From contig JAJEKV010000002.1 of NCBI GenBank assembly GCA_021234155.1, positions 14,857,428 through 14,921,427 of the forward strand: a stretch of 64,000 nt of DNA, written 5' to 3'. The position numbers were made by a program, and so were the translations under genes. The DNA comes from Isoetes taiwanensis. Its lineage: Eukaryota > Streptophyta > Lycopodiopsida > Isoetales > Isoetaceae. The notes under the pieces are model-generated. The model had not been told where the DNA came from and made no database searches. It saw only the letters and a program-made list of their open reading frames with translations. Below, piece after piece: positions 38,400-50,445 of the stretch. Position 1 is the first letter of the stretch; the number at the start of each line of letters is the position of its first letter.

Positions 38400-41300
38400 A
38401 TGGGCGCCATCAAACGTAGGTTCATAACCCCATTCCTCTTCTTCAGCAGCTGCATTTAAAATTCAAGCTCTGTATCGTTTGTTTGAGCTTCACATTCCCA
38501 CTAAAAGTAGGATATAAAACTGAACTATTCTAAAAACCGACGTTCTTGCCATTGCTTTCTCGTTTAAGTACCATGCACATGTTTTTCCTGCATGCATGCA
38601 GTTTATGGCTGTAAACTCAGTTAGTATTGCTATATTATTTCTGGGTTTCTGTAATGTAGCACATTTCTAATTATATTTGGTGAAATAAATGTAGAGAATC
38701 AAGTAGCAGCACGTAGAGAAAATGTACAAGAGCATCCCAATAATGATGACGACGATGAGGAGGAGGAAGAAGAAGAAGGTTTCCTGTTAACTTGATTCAT
38801 CTAAATATCTTCTTAGATAAATTCTTACTATGTTGCCATTCATCTGATTGCAGGGGAGGACGAGTACGAGAGGGATAGTTTTGTCGTGGATGAAGTTGAG
38901 GAGGAGGAAGTCCAGCATAGTGAGAAAAATAAAGGCAAGAAGCGGTAAGTAAGAACGCTTTCTTCTTGTACATCAGAAAGATATTTCATATGCAACATAA
39001 GTGGCATAGTGCCAATTCACGCTGATCTTATCTGAGACAGATGTCTTCTGTTTCCTCAGTGATATGGGTATGAGCTTGATGAATGTGATTTTTATTTTTC
39101 TTAGGGTTACTGAAGAAGCATATCAGCTTGATGAAGAAGATTATGAGCTTCTCAGAGAATCAGGGCTTACATACCACCGGCCTCCAAGATCTGTAGGCGT
39201 TTAGTCTCTTTATGTCTACCTTAATCTTTTTCCAAAAATGCAAATAAGACTTCCATCTGATATAGGTTGGCAGCAAATTCAAGAGGTTGAAAAGAGGCAG
39301 TGCAGATATTCCAGGAGCTCAGTCTGCTAGAAAGAATAAGCGAAGGCCAGAAACTGCAGAAGACCGTCTAAAATTTACCCTCTTTGGAGAGGACGATGAA
39401 GGTAAACCTCGGTTATTAATGCAAGACAATACATGGTTGTGGGAATAGATTTCTGACTGTTTTAGCACCTTTAGAAGCAGGAGATTCTCCTTTAGAGAAT
39501 GAACAAAAAGAAATTGAAGATGAGGAGGAGTTAGCAGAGAGTGATGACCTGGCGGACTTAATGGTTGAAGAAGATGAAACACTAGATGAGGATGGCCATC
39601 AACCTAGGTAACTGTGCTACTTAAACAAAAGATTACTTTAAGACAGCAAGCTAATGCAGTTACTATGTTAACAAAAGGCAAACGAAAACAAGAAACAAGA
39701 CTTCGAAAACCATTTCTGGAACATCTGCAGCTATACTGCAAGAAGCCCATGATATCTTTGGTAGTGTATCAGACTTACTGGAGGATCAATGGCGTTGTAA
39801 GATGAATTCACTACCTGTTGATGAAGATCATTATGGTTTGCCAATGAAGTTGCTTGAAAAAGCATTCGAGCCCAGCATACTTGAGAAAAAGTATTTGACT
39901 GAATATGATGATCATGTTCGAGATACGGATGTACCAGAACGATTTCAGGTTGTCATAGCTTATTATTCTCAACTTTTCAGATTCTAGTTTGTAAGTTCCT
40001 GGATGCTTTTAGTCATGAGCGTTTGATGCATTCTTTATCATCTTATATTTATATATGGGTTCACTTTGGGCATCTGATGCCCGATATGCTGGAGTGCAGT
40101 CTGTGTGCATTGCTAGCTTGATATTCGTAATGCCTTTATCTAGATAGAGCTGTGTTTCTGTTCTATCCTTTTCCTGTTTTATCAACTACTAATAGACATA
40201 TTTTTTTCTATGCTTAGTTGCTAGCAGAGGCAGTAGGTTTGGTACAAGGACATGGGAGTGCAATTAGGGAGGCAGAATGGATATATAACCAAGCCCACAA
40301 AAAACTCAACGTTCTTGTTGAAGGAAGTGATAGGACAGAGTTATTGAACCAGCTAGTAAATGTTTTACAGCTAATACATGATACAAAACTTGAGGTAGTC
40401 AAAAATTTAAACTTCATGTGCATAAAGACTTGTCCATTGGTGAACTCAAATATCTGGTGTACAATATCCAGATACCATTTATTGGAATGTACAGGAAGGA
40501 GTTATGTTTGGATCTTATACATGAGCCTGTAGACAATGTAGAACAAGATTCTGGAGAACACAAGATTAAACGCTACAAGGTAATACTATATTATTATTTC
40601 CAGTTACACAAGGCTATTTCATAGACTAATGATGATGTGGTATTGTTCATATATTTAGGATCTATGGGAAATTCATCATTGGGACAAAAAATGGAGAGCT
40701 TTACAAAAGCAGAAGTCAATCATTGGAGAAACATTTAAAGCACATGCCCATGTAGATGATGGAGGAAAGGGGCAGCTTTTGAATGCACTGCTAGTGGGAT
40801 TGGAGGCTGCTCAGTCAGAGGAAGCAGTGGAAGATCTCAATGCAAAATTCAAGTTACATTTTCAGCTAGAAGAAGCAGAAAGGGGATGTGGCCAATTTAA
40901 AAGACCCAAAAGATGCTCATTCTATTGCATTTGTCAAAAGTCTGGTTTAGAGACCGTTAGTGGCTATTTTGGTTTAACTGCACAACAATTTGGTGAAAAT
41001 CTATCGTCACTGTACAAGGCAAGTAAGCATTCATAATGCATTCATTTCATTCTTACGCGTAATGACTTTATAGCCCATCACAGAAACACGAGCCCGAGGA
41101 TCCTCCATTTACACCCGAGGAGATAGCAAATATGCATCTCAACAAAGATTTTAGCAATTGCCAATCAATTCTAAAAGGTGCCTGCCACATGGTGAGTAAA
41201 AGCTATATATTTTTTGTCCTGACTGATATAATTGCAGCATAGATGTCTGAGATAACTTCAATAAAGTTTTCTTACGTTTTGTCGGAGCTAGCCTTGTTTT

Positions 41301-44300
41301 GCTAAGTCGGCTATATTCAAACACTCTGCAGATGGCAACTCAGATGAGCGTTGAACCTTCAGTGAGAGATCACATCAGAAGTGTCTATATAGAAAATGCA
41401 GAAGTCTCTACCTCACCAACAAAGTTAGGAAACAAAGTTATTGACTCATCCCATCAGTATGCAGGAGTGAAGTGGTTGCACCAGAAGCCCATTGAAAAAT
41501 TTAATGATGGACAGTGGTTGCTAATACAAAAGGCTGAACAGGAATCCCTTCTACAGGTACATATTGGTCTATCACAAGATTATGTGCAAAATAAGCTACA
41601 GAAAGAGCTGATATCTATGTACACAAGTGATAGGGTGAGCACCACGGCTAGACTTTGGAATGAACAACGCAAACAAATACTGAAAGAATTATTAGAGAGC
41701 TTTCTTATTTCTCACATGGAAATAGAAATGCGAAGGCTCTTGACTACCCAAGCAAAAGAGTGGGTTGCTAAAAGGTGGCAGGAACAGTTCTGGGAATTGG
41801 TCTGCACTGCCCCATACTACCAGCCATCTCAGGAGGAGAATTTTGATGGCATAGCACGTGTACTAGCTTGTTGTTGGGGACCTGGAAAACCAGCTACCAC
41901 GTTTGTTATGCTGGATACTGCAGGGGAAGTTGTTGATACTCTTTATTGTGGTTATCTAACTATTTTAGCTAAAAGTCCTGAGCAGCAGCAAAGGATGGCT
42001 GCTGACAGTGAAAGATTACTGCAATTTGTCAAACATCACAAACCTCACGTGGCAGTTTTAGGCGCAGCAAATGCTCGTTGCAAATATTTACAAGGACGCA
42101 TCATGGAGGTACAACCCCAACTTTCCTGACTTGTACCACATAATGCGTTTATTTTTTCCTATGATAATTTGCAGGTAGCATGCACAATGTTAAGCATGTA
42201 TCCACAAGACATGGCTGAAGGCATGGAGGACACTATGCCTGTCGTTTTTGCAGATGAATCCCTTGCACTACTTTATGAGAATTCACACATTTCTGAGGAG
42301 CAGTTTCCAGATCAGCCTGGTTAGTAAAGAAGAAGCTGCGGAAAGAGAAAATATGATAAGAATCTTACTGCTATCATTCTTCTTGCAGGTATTCTGAGGC
42401 GTGCCATTGCTCTTGGCCGATATCTTCAAAATCCTTTAGCTATGGTTGCAAATCTGTTTAGTCCATCTAGAGAAATTCTTTCTCTGAAACTTCATCCGCT
42501 GCAGCACCATCTTTCAAATGATGAGCTTTATGATTATGCAGAACAAGTGATGGTCACAGTAACAAATCAGGTTGGTATTGATGTAAATTTAGCGGCAACT
42601 CATGATTGGCTGTTGGCCCCACTACAGTTCATATCCGGTCTTGGGCCTAGAAAGTCGGTCTCCATTAAACAATCATTAAAAAAAACTGGAAGAATCCACT
42701 CAAGGAAAGATTTCTTAAACTTCATGAGGCGAAATACTTTTGTTAATGCAGCTGGCTTTCTACGTGTCCGAGCAAGTGGCCGTGAGTCAGTGGGTATGCT
42801 GGATCTCCTTGATAATACTAGAATTCACCCCGAGTCTTATCATCTTGCCAAGAAAATGGCCTTTGTTGCATATTGCATAGAGAAAGGGAAGGAACCGAAG
42901 GAAGTAGATGAGGAAATTGCAGAAATGGCTATTCAGCATGTGAGGGAAAATCCTCATGTGCTGAATAGTCTTCTCGTTGACGAATACTGTAATGCAGAGC
43001 ACAATGGAGCTTCTGATAAAAAGTTGCAGACTATGTATGATATAAAAGATGAGCTTTTACATGGATACAAGGACTATCGGCCAAAATTTAAGGAGCCCAC
43101 TGAAGATGTCTGGTTCTACTGGCTTTTTGGAGAAACTAAAGGGACTTTGCACGAGGGGAAAGTTGTAAAAGTGGTAGTTCGTGCTGTAATTGGAAGCAAG
43201 ATTCTATGTAATTTAGAATCAGGATTGCTTGGAGTGCTACAAAAAGATGATAGCTTAGAAGGCTACGATGTTTCAGAAGGTAATAGCTTGATCTGCAAGA
43301 TATCTCAAATTAAAGCAGAGTCATGTTCTGTGGATTTAATTTTCTATGATGATACAACCATGGAGGAGATGGATCAAGATCCGTATTACAGGGAAGATAA
43401 GTCTCGGTTGGATAATAACCAAGAGGAAGAAAAGAAAAAAATTGGGGACACAAAGATAAAGTCACGAAAGATTGTCCATCCACTGTTTGAAAACTTCTCA
43501 GTTCAAGAAGCAACTCAGGTAAGTGTATCAGTACTTTTATGGAATCATGCTTAAAACGTTTGCTGCATCTGAAAATTCAGGAAACTTAACCATTATTTCT
43601 ATGCAGTTCCTCAAAGAAAAGGATATTGGAGATGCTGTGGTTTGTCCAAGCACTTTGGGATTTTTCCATCTTTCTTTGGTGATAAAAATTTATGAAGATA
43701 TATATAAGCATATCACTATCATCGAAGGTGGTAAGGATGTCAGGGACTTCGCTAATATTTCACATCTGGGGATAATATTGAAAATTCATGATGAAACATT
43801 TGGGAATCTTGATGAGGTAACAATTTCAGGATGTCCAGAAAGTCAGTTAGGATGACCTAATGATCTTCCATCTCTTGGTGATCCAGATAGTCGCACGTTA
43901 TATCGAGCCGCTCAAAGGGTTCTTGAGGATGATAATTCAACATCGCAAATTTAGAAATGGTACAACTGATGAGGTGCAGGATATGCTGCGTAAAGAAAAG
44001 GCACAAGAACCCAATCGCATTGTTTACTGCATATCTATTTGTTATGAAAATCCAGGTGCCCTGGTTTTGTTTTATTTAAAGACTTCTGAAGTTCATCATG
44101 AGTACATTTCAGTTTCTCCAAAGGGCTTCTGTTTTCGGAAAGTGATATTTCACAATCCAGATAAACTTATAGCATATTTCCAAAAGCACATAAATGATCC
44201 AATGCTTCCACTTGCGGGAACAAACAGTTCTGCAGACAATGACAGTCAGCAATACTATGGACAGGGCACAGACCAATGCGGTGATGGAGGCCGAGGAAGG

Positions 44301-46657
44301 GGTCGTGGACGAGGTCGTGGGCGTGGGAGAGGACGGGGAACAAGGGATTCAAATGATTTCAATGGTGATGGTTCGGGCGGTTCAGGATGCTTCAAGTGTG
44401 GAGAAAGTGGACACTTAGCACGGGAATGCACAAATGGTGGAGGATCGGGTGGTTCAGGCGGTTCAGGATGCTTTAAGTGTGGAGAAAGTGGGCACTTTGC
44501 TCGGGAATGTCCAAATGGTGATTCAGACAGTTGCTACAGAGGCAGAGGTCGTGGACGAGGGAGAGGACGAGGGAGAGGAGATTCAAATGACAATGAGTGG
44601 GGTGGAAGAACAGAATCTGAATGGGACAAGCCCAAAGATTCAAGTGAATGTGGATGGGGAGGAAATCAACATCATGCTACTGGTAATAATGATACAGATA
44701 ACAGGGAATCAGGTGACAATGATGGTTGGGGAACTGCATCAAATGGAAATGACGGATGGGGAGGAGGCAACTCAAATGCCAATGATTCTTGGGGTATTGC
44801 TTCCAATGAAACTAACACATCTGGAGCAGATAATAATGGAGCACCAGTTGGCAATGATGGTTGGGGGATGACACCAAATGCAACTGCTGGATGGGCAACC
44901 ACGTGTAGTGGAGGAGGTGGTGAAGGGTCTGATCAATGGCATCAGCAGGATGTGCAAGAAGGCCATGGCAGAGGAGGATATCATGGATCTGGAGGAAGAG
45001 GAGCTGGTGGTTCGGGCGGCTCAGGATGCTTCAAATGTGGAGAAAGTGGACACCTTGCACGGGAATGCCCAAGTGGTGGAGGTTCGCGCGGTTCAGGATG
45101 CTTCAAGTGTGGAGAAAGTGGACACTTGGCACGGGAATGCCCAACTGGTGCAGGATCGGGTGGTTCACGTGGTTCAGGATGCTTCAAATGTGGAGAAAGT
45201 GGACACTTTGCACGGGAATGTCCAAGTGGTGATTCAGACAGTTGCCACAGAGGCAGAGGTCGTGGACGTGGGAGAGGACGAGGGAGAAGAGATTCAAATG
45301 ACAATGAGTGGGGTGGGCGAACAGAATTTGAATGGAACAAACCCAAAGAATCAACTGACTGTGGATGGGGAGGAGATCAACATAATGCTACTGGTAATAG
45401 TGATACAGATAACAGGGGATCAGGTGATAATGATGGTTGGGGAACTGCATCAAATGGAAATGACGGATGGGGAGGAGGCAATTCAAATGCCAGTGATTCT
45501 TGGGGTATTGCTTCAAATGATAATAACACATCAGTCATAACAGATAATAATAGAGCACTGGTTGGCACTGATGGTTGGGGAACGACACCAAATGCAAATG
45601 CTGGATGGGGATCCACATGTAGTGGAGGAGGCGGTGAGGGCTCTGGAAGCGGATACTGTGGATCTGGAGGAAGGGGAGGCAGATCTGGAAGAGGATCGGG
45701 TGGTTCAGGATGCTTCAAGTGTGGAGAAAGTGGACACTTTGCACGGGAATGTCCAAGTGGTGGAGGCTCGGGTGGTTCGAGTGGTTCAGGGTGTTTCAGG
45801 TGTGGAGAAAGTGGACACTTCGCACGGGAATGTCCAAGTGGTGGAGGAACGGGTGGTGATGGGCAAGAGGGCCATGGACTGAGTGGCAGAGGTCGTGGAC
45901 GAGGAAGAGGGAGAGGAAGAGGAAGAAGAGATTCAAATAACTCCAATGACAATGAGTGGGGTGCGAGAATCAAGTCTGAATGGGACAAACCCAAAGAAAC
46001 ATCTGAGTGTGGATGGGGAGGAAACTGGCAGAATGCCCCTGGCAACAATGATACAGATAACAGGGCATCAGGCAATGATGGTTGGGGGACGGCATCAAAT
46101 GGAAATAGTGGATGGGGCTCTGCTGCTGCTAATGACTTAGTTAAATCTGCAGAAGGTGGATGGGGAGGAACTGCTGGCGCAGCATCCAAAGATGGTATGA
46201 GTATTTGTTTTTCATAGTTGCATATCTTATAGCATCTAGGATGTGATGAGTGCATTTATATGAAGATTCACAAAAACCTAAATCTGCAGATGGTGGATGG
46301 GGAGCAACTGCTGACGTGGCATTCAAAGATGGTACTGAATATTCATTTTTTATAGCTGCCTATCCTATAGCATCTAGGATGTGATTAGTGCATTTATCTG
46401 AAGATTCACAAAAACCAACTCATTATGATGAGTGGAATTTGGTTTGTTTTCTTATAAATAATCTGTAGATACATCTCTCTCCAGTGATAATTCTGTTTTA
46501 GGGTGGGGCACTCAAAACATTTGGAAAACAACGTGTTTGGGTATTGGACTTTGGGTATATTGCACATAATTTGTCGTTTGGTGCATATATAGGTCCATCT
46601 AACGAGGAAGGAAACCTACAAATGACCAGTCAGGACAAGGACCCATGGGGTGCTTAA
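38400..46657 (+). CDS. SPT6L: SPT6-like transcription elongation factor with zinc-knuckle / RG / WG tail
   Basis: SPT6 is a histone chaperone and elongation factor that travels with RNA polymerase II. I assembled 17 exons: 38400-38415, 38695-38778, 38854-38944, 39105-39192, 39266-39401, 39466-39607, 39678-39948, 40218-40579, 40659-41018, 41084-41191, 41332-42108, 42175-42319, 42389-43518, 43607-43816, 43887-46194, 46290-46331, 46593-46657. Phases agree throughout, about 2,111 residues, if one base missing at the A run 40,401-40,405 is counted; as written the frame breaks there. Domains: acidic N-terminus ([11 protein letters not shown]); core with [10 protein letters not shown]; YqgF-like ([18 protein letters not shown], about 730); helix-hairpin-helix ([17 protein letters not shown], about 950); S1-like (about 1,110-1,185); SH2 region (about 1,240-1,420); then a tail of about 690 residues with seven CCHC knuckles, four RG blocks and about 21 WG/GW sites. 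One intron (after 41,018) is GC-AG. Arabidopsis SPT6L is about 1,650 residues, so the tail explains the extra length. Confidence 0.93.
44275..46185 (+). repeat. Threefold coding module: CCHC knuckles, RG block, WG block
   Basis: Within exon 15 the order RG block, knuckles, RG block, EWGGR...CGWGG...[10 protein letters not shown]...SWGIASN recurs from about 44,275, 45,000 and 45,650. Knuckles ([14 protein letters not shown] type, C-x2-C-x4-H-x4-C) lie near 44,390, 44,470, 45,030, 45,100, 45,180, 45,710 and 45,790. High DNA identity between modules points to recent internal duplication. Confidence 0.88.
46144..46414 (+). repeat. Tandem duplication of a WG exon with its intron, period 137 bp
   Basis: Copy 1 (from 46,144) is the end of exon 15 plus intron; copy 2 (from 46,281) is exon 16 plus the start of the next intron. 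Both read aatctgcag-ggtggatgggga and share catctaggatgtgat and gaagattcacaaaaac. The tctgcag that is coding in copy 1 is the splice acceptor in copy 2. Confidence 0.82.
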
Positions 46658-47546
46658 ACTAAGGTAGATTAGATATGCAGATTTTCTCTCAGCAAATGTG
46701 TAATGAATGGTGTGTTATATATAACATAGATGTTGCAGGTAATGACCACGATTTTGGCTGTCTTGTTAGCAGCTGGAGGTATAAAAAAAAATGGGGCACC
46801 CAAAAGGTAGTCTAACTGTTATTGTAGGTGTATTTGCATAATATACGAATATTCAATCTAAGCTGAAATTCATTCTGTTAATTACCTTGCCACAACATTA
46901 CTGAACTTGAAGAACTGCCCTGCCATCGTTGCTGTCGGAGAACACTGAATGATGTCATCTTTGATTATAAAGTTTACTGCTTTCTGCTGTAACTGCAGTC
47001 TGGTTTCTCTACACAGGCTTTGTAGAACAAGATGGCTTTTAAAACTTTTCAGTTGTGTGCGCACAAGCAAATAAGGTTCTAGAGATTGACTAGTGGGTTA
47101 TGTATGTCTGCAGGTGAAGATAACATCTGTGCGGTGGACAAGCTAGCATCTGGTCCGCTGGTTGTACAATTAAGATGGTAGCTTTGTCATGCTCGTTAGT
47201 GTGGATCTTGTTATCCAGATTTTTACTCTTTACTATGACCAATATAGAACCTAGCAATGGTGCTCTTCAGCGAATCCAAATATTGGTTGACTGAATTTTG
47301 ATTAACGGCGGGCACCGTTTCATTCGTAATACGCATTGTCATTCTGCAACACAGAAAAACCTACTACAATACAAAAACCTACTAAAATAATCCATCGAGC
47401 CTCTTAGATTACTTACCATACTTAAAACCCTTCATTCACTTGGATGTCTTTTTCTTGACCCTTGATTCATGGAGATGATCCATGCACATCCCTTCATCAC
47501 CATTAATGTTCTTGTTGGCAACTTTGGGAACGGGATTATGCTAGTA
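46658..47546. other. 3' flank of the SPT6-like gene; no other gene seen
   Basis: Should contain the 3' UTR. AT-rich with no protein-like frame. Confidence 0.5.
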
Positions 47547-47616
47547 AGGGTGGGTTCACACTAGGGGGTAAATTCAGTTGTTAAATTTTTTTATGTTAAT
47601 TCACCATTCTCTTTTT

Positions 47617-47701
47617 GGGTTGCCCCTAGGGGGGCAATCCCTTGTTTATGTGGGTTTTTGGCATATTCATGGTATATGCTAGCATATACCTAAAATATGC
47701 C
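47617..47701. repeat. Double-hairpin element, copy 1
   Basis: Two adjacent inverted repeats: ggttgcccc / ggggcaatcc, and ggcatattcatggtatatgc / gcatatacctaaaatatgcc. The same pair occurs at 50,446-50,528. Confidence 0.75.
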
Positions 47702-47748
47702 AAAAAGCTACTAAAACCTTTGTAAAGTCAGAATGCTAGGTCATCCTG

Positions 47749-48153
47749 TTGCCGGTAATTTCTTTGTGCATACCGGCTAACCGCAAGTTAGGATGCATGG
47801 AGGCCATCGGCATTAAGATTGCATTGTTACTGCCGGAGCTCGGCAGAGAGAGGGCGAATCCAGGCTTTCTCTTGGAGAGCGGAATATTACCCTCTACAAA
47901 TTTATCATACCCGAGCTTGTTCGCCATAGCCCAAATGCAATTGGATCTGCTGACCCAAATTTCGTGGAAAGTTTCTGGGTTTCCTTCAAACAGGGTAATT
48001 GGAAGCGGAACTAATTTGGATTCATCAAGATTTCGGTTTTTGATTGCAGATCGGCTAAATGTGAACGCCCAAAATGTGCATGCTTATATTGTGGGACACG
48101 GGGATCCGATAGAAGCTACAACGATGGTCTTTGCATTTCAAAGGTGTGTGTAA
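47749..48153 (+). pseudogene. L-lactate dehydrogenase relic
   Basis: The second half of this frame carries [33 protein letters not shown] and VNAQNVHAYIVGHGD, which match the central part of L-lactate dehydrogenase (the SGFP..RVIGSGT.LDS.RFR block and the YIVGEHGDS active-site block). The glutamate of GEHGD is missing through a clean 3-bp loss, and the sequence leaves the family right after it. The N-terminal NAD-binding Rossmann part is absent; residues 1-50 of the frame do not look like the family. About 70 of the roughly 330-350 residues of a normal enzyme remain. It may be a fragment captured by a mobile element, since a hairpin element lies just upstream. Confidence 0.65.
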
Positions 48154-49610
48154 AGTTTTGGATCCACCGATTCACTTTTATGCTTTGTTACAGAACAAGT
48201 TCAAGCCATGTAATCATGTGTTATTCATCATACGCTTGATGCAGAGCTTAGGTCCGCAACCGCGAGCCTTTTTTTAGGATGGATAGACTCGTAAATCCAA
48301 ACAACCTCGCTTTATAAAAGTTCTCTAAATGTAAGGGCCCGCGGTGTATGTGTGTGTGTGCTTGATTCTTCGAAGCTTGCGGAAGGGGAGTTTATCCGTG
48401 TCCACCACGGATCGTAGAAGGAATTCATACGGTTGGGCACTCTTAAAAATGCCGGATTCTTTGCCCTTCTCAAGATTTTTTGCTCATTCATGCATCATCA
48501 CGCCTTTACGCAGAGGAATCCGGTAATGATTTCAACAAAGATAAAGAGCTGGTCCTACATGTTACATACATGTCTCATTTCAAGAATGTATCTTTGAGGT
48601 GCATTTACAATTGGGCTTTTGAGCTTTTGGTTGATGCATTTTGACTATAATCCTCCAAATATAGCTTCAAAATTCATGTAGATTACAGAGCAGTATGCAG
48701 ATATTTGAAATGAGCAGAGTTTGCTAATATTGAACTCTCTTTTGCAGCTTCTAAGTCTTGGCTAATCTATTTTGTTTATATAGCTGGAAGCATCTACTTA
48801 AGATTCAAGCATAATTACCTTCCTACTCCTGATATCTTGCGGGGAGCATATTAAATATACTCTCCTTATTCTCAAGCAACTTGATTTTTTGAGAAATCAA
48901 GAAACGTAACAAATGCCCTTTTCGATTACTTTTTTCATGCCGCTAAAGTGTTACCATAGATGATACATGTTGTTATCGAAGCTAGAATATTTGCTTGGAG
49001 CAGCTCTAGGTGCACAAGCTCTTCTTAGGTAACATGTGAACAGCCCAACCATTTTAGAAAGGATGCATGAAAGAAATAAGATGTTGATGCAACTTAACTA
49101 TTCTTTTTGCAGAAGCAGTATGGAATGCCAACCTTGCATGATACTAAGGATGGTAGCTTAGGATGATGGTTGCACAACCAGAAAGGTGAGCTCATTTTTA
49201 TTCTCTGTTCTTTTGTATTTGATCTCAGCGTTCCTTCTTTCTTTTATTTGTCCTCATTGATGAATTCATTGATTGGCTATGCATTCCGATTATTTGGAAA
49301 ATAATACAGTGCCAATGAGAATCGGGTTTTTATTTTGTAGATCGACATGGTGAACATTTGGTAGACGGATGCATGCGCACATATATAGTGCTAAAAAATA
49401 AAAATACGGCTCTTAATTTCTGGTATTTTCTTATAGAAGGGACCTTTTGTTTTCTGTTTTTCTACAATGCTTAAAGATAATCTTTGCACCCTGTACATAT
49501 TTTTAGCTAGGGCAAATCAATTATAGCAGAGATGATCTATATTGGAGGTCATATTGGATGGAGACTTCATTCTTCCAAGATAGTCATTCTTTGGTGCGAC
49601 CATAGAAGTA
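48154..49610. other. No gene recognised
   Basis: AT-rich sequence with short frames. No intron-exon structure that I could connect to the lactate dehydrogenase relic. Confidence 0.4.
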
Positions 49611-49617
49611 ATAATCT

Positions 49618-49953
49618 ATGCATGTTGGAAGAGATGCAGAGTGTTCTATTGGCAACGTGCAATGCTTTGTTTCTTTAAGATCTGAACTAATTCCTTTGGT
49701 GCAGAAGAACAAACAAAGGGCAACGCATGTAATCAATAATCTACCATTGATTTTTGAGCGTTTTGATGTGCAATTAAATTTGAAGACTGCATCAAGTGGC
49801 ATTATAGAGGTGAATAATGATTCTTTCTTGCCTCTGTTTAAGAAGCTGGAGATAAAGATTGTTGAGCAAGATATGTACAAAGACCACTGTTGCGTATTTT
49901 GCAGTGATGGAACGTTGCATTTGCCTGACTTTTTCATTCAAATAAAAATGTAA
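49618..49953 (+). CDS. Hypothetical protein or exon, 111 codons
   Basis: The frame has protein-like composition without low complexity (CFVSLRSELIPLVQKNKQR, VINNLPLIFERFDVQLNL, DHCCVFCSDGTLHLPDFF). No domain is recognised. It could be a terminal exon because AT-rich DNA follows the stop at 49,953. An ATG is available at 49,618, but the part before about 49,655 looks less coding. There are no neighbours that suggest a role. Confidence 0.25.
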   Translation: MHVGRDAECSIGNVQCFVSLRSELIPLVQKNKQRATHVINNLPLIFERFDVQLNLKTASSGIIEVNNDSFLPLFKKLEIKIVEQDMYKDHCCVFCSDGTLHLPDFFIQIKM

Positions 49954-50445
49954 CTTACCATTTCCGTCTTTGCTCTTTTGAACAAATTAAAGATAATATG
50001 GGGTAAGATGGTTTAATCTTACTATTTAAAAGCATACAAGACAAATATTAGTCCAAAGTTGGATGCTCGACCGGAATTTAATTTATGATTTCTCACATTT
50101 CTCACATACTACAAACAAGTTGTCTATAACAATTTTCTTCATTAGCTTGCATCTATAAGCTTGAGATAGATAAACTAACAACTACCATTATGCTTGTCTA
50201 TAACAATTTTCTTCATTCGCTTGCATGTGACCATTATGCTTGTCTATAACAATTTTCTTCATTCGATTGCATGTGACCATTATGCTTGTCTATAACAATT
50301 TTGTTCATTCGCTTGCATGTATAAGCTTGAGATAGATAAACTGTTGATATTGAACTTTGATGTGTACAACTAAAAATTAGATGCCTAAAAATATGAAAAA
50401 AATATTAATTCCCCTTTTTTTTGGGGGGGGAGGGGAGGAGGGGGG

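Noticed and set aside
45377-46255. 292-codon minus frame over the SPT6-like tail
   Set aside because: Antisense of the RG/WG repeats; the plus strand has consistent exon phase and known domains.
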